The notes under the pieces are model-generated. The model ran no database searches. It was not told the origin of the DNA and worked only from the letters and a program-made list of their open reading frames with translations. The position numbers were made by a program, and so were the translations under genes. From Echinostoma caproni (taxonomy: Eukaryota > Platyhelminthes > Trematoda > Plagiorchiida > Echinostomatidae): a stretch of DNA of 63,424 nt. The DNA is taken from positions 3,960 through 67,383 of the forward strand of contig UZAN01040071.1 in NCBI GenBank assembly GCA_900618425.1, written 5' to 3'. Positions 56,055 through 63,424 of this stretch are shown here, piece by piece. Position 1 is the stretch's first letter, and each line of letters opens with the position of its first letter.

Positions 56055-57730
56055 TCGTTAGCTCGACACAGTGAAATAAGGTTGGGGAAGTTTAGAGATA
56101 TTTTTTACTTGATAAACTGTTGTTTTATCCTTTCAGGTACATTAATTGTATTTTTTAGTTCTATACTCCAACAAGTTTTCACATTTTTACAGTGATTATA
56201 AACCTGACTGAATTCCCCCATTTTTGTACCCACAAACGTTTTTCTTATTGATTTGTGTGTAATTAAAATTCGAACTTTTATCCTCAGCAATCTTATCACA
56301 AGCAATGTTTTCTGCGGAATAAAACAAACTGTTCAGTTGTGGAAAATGAAATGCAAAGGAGAGAATACAAAATAGCACTGAGGAATTTACATGCGGGGGG
56401 AGGGTATGCTAACGAAACGGCATTGAGGGACGATGGTTGCAGTCGACGAGGCCGGTCCGAACCGAAAACATCCGTTTATCTATATATTGATTCAATCAGG
56501 CATTGTGATTCGCTGTCAGAGGTTCACGGTTCACGATGGGTTTATCCTTGTGTTCGTATGCTGGAATTGCCCCTAAACTCTACCCCTTGTAAACATGCCT
56601 ATTAATTTTGCACTCTGATCAGTAACAGTTCGTGTGTTTGTGTGTGTACATGTGTACTCACCGACAGTTTATCCAAGTCCCCTCTGTCTAATCCATATCC
56701 GCGGATAAAATACACTTACCGATGTGCTCCTCCAGGCTTGGTTCGACGAGGCAACCCCGTCAGAGTGATAGAAACAACTGGATGTTCATTCATGTGCGTC
56801 NTCGCTCGCTCGCTCGTTCAACCCGCACGTCGAATCCGCGGTCGGACAAGCTTAATCATTCGCAAGAACCAACGAAGTGGCTGACCGGCACCTAATAATC
56901 TGTGCGATAACAGTATGCGCATTGGGTATGAAACCAGGATGGTGGGGAAGGGGAAGGATCTGAATAAGGCATGAGAACACGGCAATGTCGGAAAGTCACG
57001 GCTGTGTGGGTGTGACCAACGAGTGAGTGACACGTGTTTTGCTCGTACACTCATGGATTAGTGTCGTCCCGCACAGACATATCTGGCCACATCCCATGAA
57101 TTCACTTGCAGCAGAGGGGAGAAAGAATTGAATCGGGGGAGGATGAAGGTACAAGCGCAAACTTATCTGTTCAAAACAGAAGAGCATGCATCGGATTATA
57201 CTTTCCCGCTTCTCTTCTATCCTTTAACCGGACGAATGTTGACAGATATTCATTAGGTTTAAACGATGACGATACTGAACTGAGTGCCTGGCGATTTCCA
57301 AGAAATAAATGACAGTGTGCTGATTCTAAGCTCTTCTGGCATCCATGTGAAAGTCTAGGAATTATAGGGTGTTTTATTGTCCACGTACTTCTCCGTGATA
57401 GCTATCGGTATCACATAGTGGAGGGATAACCTAGCGGATAGTATAGTATGTGGGTCAATGGACCGATCCCATGGAATTGAAAGAGCAAAAACAGAATTTT
57501 AAAATGGATTAGATTGGGAACTGATGCAAATGAAATCACTATTCTGTTACAGCAACTTTTTACAAGACAAACAAACCGCACACTGCATGATTGGAAGTGT
57601 TTGGGATTAACTTCGTTCACTCCCGGCAGTTTTCTTGATCACCTGTCTTCCTGAAGGGCCTGTTGGTAATGTTATTGATAACAATATAAAATATCTATTC
57701 ATACTTGAATAGAGAAGTCAGAAACAAGGG
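56055..57730. other. Noncoding, locally CpG-rich stretch
   Basis: The part from about 56380 to 57230 is GC-richer, with ORFs on both strands but no recognisable domain. A single N at 56801 precedes a short CGCT repeat. A weak tRNA-head remnant (GGACCGATCCC) is near 57460. A promoter or untranslated exon is possible but unsupported. Confidence 0.35.
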
Positions 57731-57733
57731 TCT

Positions 57734-58632
57734 GCACACCTGATCCACGGTCATTTCGCTGCGTCTGTACACGGGCAGATTGCAGTCAAAGTGGTTTTCT
57801 GTTTTAGTCTACGTGATAACAACGTGAGACGTAGATAAGATCACAACAGACAACGTGATAAAACAACACGGAAAGCGAGAGATGGTATAGGCCAATCACC
57901 AAGACAAAGCAAATGTGACCAACTATCTAGGATGTTTGTATAGATCGGGTTTGAGAGTATGAATGGCTAGAGCCTTGACACATTTCAGGAACTCAGGAAT
58001 CTTCCGTCAAGCTCGTCTTTCACGCAGCTGGCCCGGTTATTGTCTTCACGACCACCGGAAAATCAACGACCCTGATGAACGAAACAACACCCACCCTCAC
58101 TCCTTCGAAACCAAGTTGCATTTACAAATGCAAGTATGAATGATGGGTCATCTAAATAGGCATGGCGGAGGGGCAATCATGACACCGAATGGCCGAACAC
58201 ACCACGGTGTGGCTTAAGAAAACGATGAACGGCAAGTTTGAAACCGTTACGTCATCGAAGGAGCAGAAAAGACTTAGATCTTCGATAACGCAACACTTGT
58301 TCGAACAAAAAAGCATTGTATCACTCCATCCCAGGCATTTCAATAAATCTACATCACTCAAACACAAATTTCCTGAAATTTGACAGGGCTCTAGCTATTC
58401 AAAATCGTAAACCCGACGTATGCAAAGATTCTGGATGACTGGTCACATTTGATTTGTCTCGGTGATTGACTCCCTACCCTCTTTCGTCTGTCTTGTTGTA
58501 TCGTGTTGTCCGATGTGATCAGAGATTTTGTCTTCGTCTCACGATTGTTATCACGAACACTATAAAAAATCACTTTGACTGCAATCTGCTCGTGTACAGA
58601 TGCAGTGAAAGGACCATGGATCATGTGCGAAA
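57734..58632. repeat. Long imperfect inverted repeat, possible foldback element
   Basis: The left arm (57734-57990) aligns with the reverse complement of the right arm (58368-58632). Exactly shared blocks include GCAGATTGCAGTCAAAGTG and AATGTGACC, with frequent substitutions elsewhere. The interior (57991-58367) is unique. The right arm is open on the minus strand for 77 codons, but no transposase motif is evident. It may be an old foldback or MITE-like element, or two repeat copies inserted head to head. Confidence 0.65.
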
Positions 58633-58639
58633 ACCCATG

Positions 58640-60340
58640 TTTCTGGCTTCTCTATTTCACTTTGTAATGTAAAAACAGTGTTTTTAACTATTGATGTAGT
58701 CTAATTGTGTCATCAAGAGACTATGAAGTCGAATCTAAGTACGAAAAACACCAACAACTCTTGTCGAAGTACACCATATCTATTCCATCGATTCGGTCAG
58801 TTAGTCGGAATGTCTGTTTATCATGGGGTTTGGGAGGTGACAGAAGTAGAGCAGCGTATGTATAGATTTGTATTTCTGCCTAAACTTGCACAGAAGCAGA
58901 CCTGATCGATTTGTTTTTTGCGCATCTCACTTTGTGTGACCAACTGGCTAAGCACAACACGAAAACCATGCTTTTATTGTCACATATTCACCCACCGATC
59001 ATTTTGTTGCTGTTTGCCTACATTCCCATTTGATTAATATCTCGATATGTTCGACTGACTTCGTCCACCCACGTCTCTACCTGTTCTCCTAGTTGAGTGA
59101 CTGAGACAGAACCTACCCGGCGACAGTTCGGAAGACCGTCGCGTGTTGTGTCAACTCCTATTCTCCTTCTCTTAATTCGTCAAATGGAACCGGCTCTATC
59201 TCATCTCGCTTTTCATACTCGTGTCTAGACGACTATGGCTCTGTGCTGTTTAACAAGATACTGCCACTGCTACATGGCACACCGTGTGCTGTTCAGTCAT
59301 ACAGGAGGGAAACGGAACGCGCTCGGTTACATGCATCAGCAGCTCATAACACACGCGATTCTGTCAATATATCTTCATCTGTTCAGACCTCCTGTTTGGT
59401 CTTTTGTTTAACCATTGTTCTCTAGAAATCAGCACCTGAGTCAGGTTGGTAGGGGGCATGAAGCCACCAGTTACATAACACACACACAAGCATACAAAAA
59501 CGAGCCAGAGTGCGCTGGAGACAGAATGAAAGCGATCAGCATGCAATGTGTGACGCGTGTATTCGTGTTCCCGATCATTTATTTAGCACATGTTCTCACC
59601 CAAAACTGATCCGGACAGACCATGTGGGAATCAGTTTTGGTTGTCTGCTTTGGAGCACATTTCCTGAACGCTTCAGCGATTCCATTTGCCTGTCAACCTG
59701 TTGTTTCGATGTGCTAATTCCGGCCATGTGGTGCATGCGTGGGTGCGTGGGTGCCTACGTCCCGTGTGCTTGTCTGATCACAGACAACTTTGCGTTTTGT
59801 CGCACTGTACAACCAACCTGACAAGGATTCAGAAAATGGTGTCTCATCTGGGCACGATCAAAACCGTAGAAGATACTGTTGTATTCGGGAGTTCGGGTAT
59901 TTGAAAATACTGTGAAATAAACCATAGGGTTTTCAAATATCACCGGTTGTTTGTCATTATTTCTCAGCGTTTTTTGTATAATTAGTACTGTTGGCTAAAT
60001 GAATTATACACACTGGGAAAATATCTTTAACAATTTTCATTTTACTTCTAATTTTTGCTCATGTATGGATGATGAACCAAGTAGAACGTTGTAGACAGTG
60101 AAAATAAGTGTACTAAGATTTTCAGGTAGTAGCGCAACCACGCGCACACACATACACAATGTTCAATCTTCTATAGTGAGTAGGAACAGATTCTTTAAAA
60201 AGAGTTTTTTGAGTGATATCCGTTTGTAAATCACCTATTGTGGAAAGTCTACTCTTCTATGAGTCAAATTATGCTTAGCCCTTAGTGCAACAACCGTAAT
60301 TGTACTCCGTACGAATGTGTGACGTTAACAAAGTGCATAC
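58640..60340. other. Noncoding stretch
   Basis: Short ORFs only, none with a recognised domain. CA-type simple sequence lies near 59475-59490 and 60140-60160. Confidence 0.4.
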
Positions 60341-60344
60341 TCTT

Positions 60345-60435
60345 CTATTTCGCCTGTTCGCCGAGCTTGGCAATTTGTTTGAAAACGTTTCATCACCAGC
60401 CGAGGTGACATCATCGGTGCTTGTTAGGTGGCAGT
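60345..60435 (-). repeat. Dispersed module M, copy 2
   Basis: The reverse-complement copy of the module at 14774-14868, including the GGTGATGAAACG block and the AGGCGAAAT end. It lies about 640 bases from copy 3 in inverted orientation. Confidence 0.65.
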
Positions 60436-61073
60436 CTTCTGCTTGTGTCCGTTTGTTTATATATGTGTTCTTCTCCACTGACCATTACTGTCCCTTGTTT
60501 TCATTGTGTTCGACTGGGTTCACCGTTAAACTGGTGGGTGGGGGCGAGGTTGGTAGCTACCCGATTGGTTTCATGGTCCTAAACGAAACAACCACGATTT
60601 GTTCACCATGGTGTTAATGTGGAGAACCTGGCTAATGTAGACGATCGCGATGGAACTTTGTAAACTACCGACGCATCTTTATACACAATGTTTTACTTCA
60701 AATTTAAATTAAAGTAGAAAGACACAAGCGAGTTTTAATTTAACAGTCAAAAATACTATAGTTCTACCAAGAACTGTTCCCTTATCTCGCGCAGTCGACC
60801 AGTTTGGAAGACTTCAATGTCAAATTTTCTCCACCACATGTGGCAATAACCGCAGTCTGCTATGAAATTCTTGATGTACTAACCTGATTGCAAGGCATTA
60901 CTCAGCGAGTTTTATCAGATATCTGCGAATGACCATGGGTTTTCAACGATATCTTTTAAAATCAAAACCCTAAATGCACCAACGATCAGAAGGTATGCTG
61001 ATTTTAACACAATTCATAAACATGTCATCTTTCATACAGATAGAAATGCAGCATGCATTCGCGAGACATAACT

Positions 61074-61163
61074 GACCACTTCACAAGTACTGATGATGTT
61101 ACCTCGGCTGGTGATGAAACGTTTGCAAACAAACTGCAAGCTCGCCGAATAGGCGAAATGGGA
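61074..61163 (+). repeat. Dispersed module M, copy 3
   Basis: A plus-strand copy. It is the only one with an exact CTGATGA followed by a hairpin (GTTACC with GGTGAT) and then GAAAC, which resembles a hammerhead core, but helix I is poor. See findings. Confidence 0.65.
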
Positions 61164-61169
61164 TAACTG

Positions 61170-63424
61170 ACAAAGTTCAAAGACTCGTTACATAATTTTC
61201 AGACGAGGGTGAAGACAGTGATTCAAAGGTTACAACCTAGAACTTTTAGCAAAGTCCACACGACCCCTTATGGACAACTGATAATCAAGTCGTAGATAAA
61301 AGTCCTTAAGGGACGGTGAAAGTAAAAAGTCTAATTTTGATCAACTTCTAGAACTTCGCGTTCTTGTTTATGTATAATCTCAAGCTCGACAAGATTACAG
61401 CCGATTCTAATGTATAGTTTACTTTTGTCTATCATAAGCTATTTCGATTAGTTCATGTTGACAATGTTCGTGCAAATAGGAGGGAACCAGAATCGGCTCT
61501 TTTGTCCATGTGCATCTCGGGGTTGTCGAGGTGGGTGTTTTACTCTCTCTCTCTCTCAGGAGGGGCTACGTGCCACGGATGCATTCGGACAACGCTATAT
61601 GGATATACTTGTCGAAATCGGACAGAATCACTACGTTTCGTGGATCAGAAGCGGTTATCTCTCTTTCTGTCCCCCCTTCACCACCAACTACCCACATATT
61701 ATCATATCGATCATTCTCAAGTTACTTGCTCCATATCTCACAACAAAAAAGAATGGATATGTAGAATAAAGGTGATCTGAGTGAAGATAATGACGTCTCG
61801 CGCATCATTTAACAGGTAAAGGGGTGGGTGGGAAACAAAGTAAACTCTGTGGGTGGGTATTTATACAGTTTGATGATCGGTTAAAAACCTGGCGGAAGTT
61901 CGGACTGTCATGTGGACAAGTGTTGACAACCTTGTGATAAAGCTGAACGGATGAATTATCAGTGAGAACTCGTTTCTAAACTGTTTACGAGAGGGTACGT
62001 GATGAGATAGTATTGTCTATCTTGGGATACAGTGATTTCCACCGATCCGTTTCCGACATGCCCTGAACTACATTCATATGTGAATGGGTCCATGACGAGA
62101 ATTTCTTTGGTTGGTATTCGTCTCAACCAAACCCATCCTGCTTTGTGTATGAATGGGAATTAGGGTTTTTACAAAAAATCACAGGGAAAACTGATGGGAT
62201 TCCGCTCGGTTTTGTGACTCCTTTGAATTCCTGTTTGTCTCGATCCACCCAAATCTAAGTGTGGCTGTTCTAGCCATTATGCGGCTCATTTTGGATTCCT
62301 GCGTAAGTAGTCAATGGAACTGCGGTATTATAAAGCTGTTGTCATGGTTTCTTCCAAGCTAACGAGGACCACTTCGTGGAAGTACCGGGGTCTTTCTTTG
62401 AAACCATGAGAATCGATAGGGGCAATGTGTTATGAAGGATCTTATGTGATGGGTCGGGGAAATACCAGAGATTGGTAAATCGTGGACCATATAAATTCAG
62501 TTACCAAAGTTTGATGAAAAGCCACGGATAGGTTTTGTCCCTCCGAAGTGACCTGATCTACACGTTATCTTAAATCGCCCGTGCAAATTCACAGATACCA
62601 GGGTTTACCAGATGTTATTCTGGTGCGGGTCTCAATCCAAACCGGAGGGTTCGGTGGTCGAGTTCGGACAGGCATGGAAAAACCTTTTGCCTTGCTGATT
62701 GGTCTCAGCAAGGAAGAAACACTTGTGTTTGTTGGTCATCCCACATTTTACCACAAGTCAATCAATTGGGATTTAAAGAAATTCTGTCATTGCAGAGTAC
62801 AAATATAAAGTTTGCGCAGGCTGATTGTGTTAGCTACTAAAGCTATCGTTCAAAAATTGGTATTTCTGTCATCCCGCAAAGCTTTATATTCATTTGCCGG
62901 GTCCCGTTTTCAAAAATCATATTGTTTTAGCTATTTATACGGTGGATTCACTCCGTGTAGATCATATTATTGTTGGAGAAAAATATACCATCAGAGGTTT
63001 TGCTTGACCACGAATCTACAACCCCTTTCCGTGCGGCGTTGACAATTAAAATTCGCTAACGGCCAAAAACTTATTCTTTATCACGGAAGTCATTGATCAA
63101 CACGAGATAAAATAGATTCCCCTCTGTGAACATTCCCACTCCATTACATTCAAACAATACAGGTTAACGCTACTTATTGTTTGAGGAGGAGTGAAGGTAT
63201 AGCTCCTTGAACTACCGTACTCTGTACTTAAATGGACACTAAAGCATACACTGCAGACAAGCACAAATTCATGGTGAATTCTTTCTCAAGCGTGTGTAAT
63301 CACACCTGTTTGAAACGGAATTGGAGAAACCGTGTCCATATAACGAGGCAGTACCAAGTCCAGATCATGATATATATTATGTCATTGTATTTGGAACGCT
63401 TTAACTTGCACAAAAGTAGTTATA
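61170..63424. other. Noncoding stretch to window end
   Basis: No supportable gene. It contains a perfect 10-bp inverted repeat at 62342-62351 and 62400-62409 around an inner CCACTTCGTGG hairpin. The 75- and 76-codon ORFs near 62581-63042 have no recognised domain. Confidence 0.4.

Noticed and set aside
58062..58085. CTGATGAACGAAAC as a hammerhead core
   Set aside because: Only two bases lie between the core strands, so helix II cannot form.
1..63424. CRISPR array, prokaryotic operon, defence island or biosynthetic cluster
   Set aside because: No regular spaced repeats, ribosome-binding sites, operons or related domains are present; the DNA is eukaryotic in character.

Overview
This is a eukaryotic, repeat-dominated window of about 63 kb at roughly 40% GC. 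No complete multi-exon gene, rRNA gene, CRISPR array or prokaryotic-type operon can be supported. The mobile elements suggest a parasitic flatworm, most likely a digenean trematode. They include an RTE-type retrotransposon carboxy terminus, CR1/L2-type elements with TTGACTTGA 3' tails, many tRNA-headed SINE-like repeats and a hammerhead ribozyme of the kind known from flatworm retroelements. The organism assignment is an inference from element style, not from a host gene.

Layout. 1-820 holds a GC-richer, coding-like but broken segment. 4360-5270 is a decayed RTE reverse-transcriptase end with five in-frame stops. It is followed at 5472-5525 (minus strand) by a near-perfect type I hammerhead ribozyme core. 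9040-9470 is a GC-rich island of unknown origin. 9920-11638 is a foldback-type element with nearly identical long inverted arms and a 799-base assembly gap inside. 12290-13020 and 27850-28535 are two copies of a dispersed repeat that share a perfectly identical 350-bp core inside diverged flanks. 15717-16271 and 50501-51053 are nearly identical inverted copies of a segment carrying a short conserved ORF and a poly(A) signal. 16.3-39.4 kb is mostly AT-rich noncoding DNA with microsatellites, scattered SINE-like pieces and two weak exon candidates. 39870-46108 is a same-strand cluster of three decayed CR1/L2-like retrotransposons: copy A (endonuclease only), copy B (endonuclease, RT and tail) and copy C (RT and tail). 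48.5-49.4 kb is a SINE cluster with a 56-bp hairpin. 57734-58632 is a second, older inverted repeat. 60345-61163 carries two inverted copies of a small dispersed module whose third copy lies at 14774-14868.

How it fits together: the recognisable coding sequence is mobile-element machinery, and every recognisable copy is broken by stops, frameshifts or deletion. Host coding potential is limited to a few short exon-like ORFs that I cannot name. The most interesting signals are the hammerhead ribozyme, the patchwork of perfect identity between distant repeat copies (gene conversion or assembly artefact), the inverted duplicate with a conserved ORF, and a gap flanked by an exact 50-bp duplication that looks like an assembly error.
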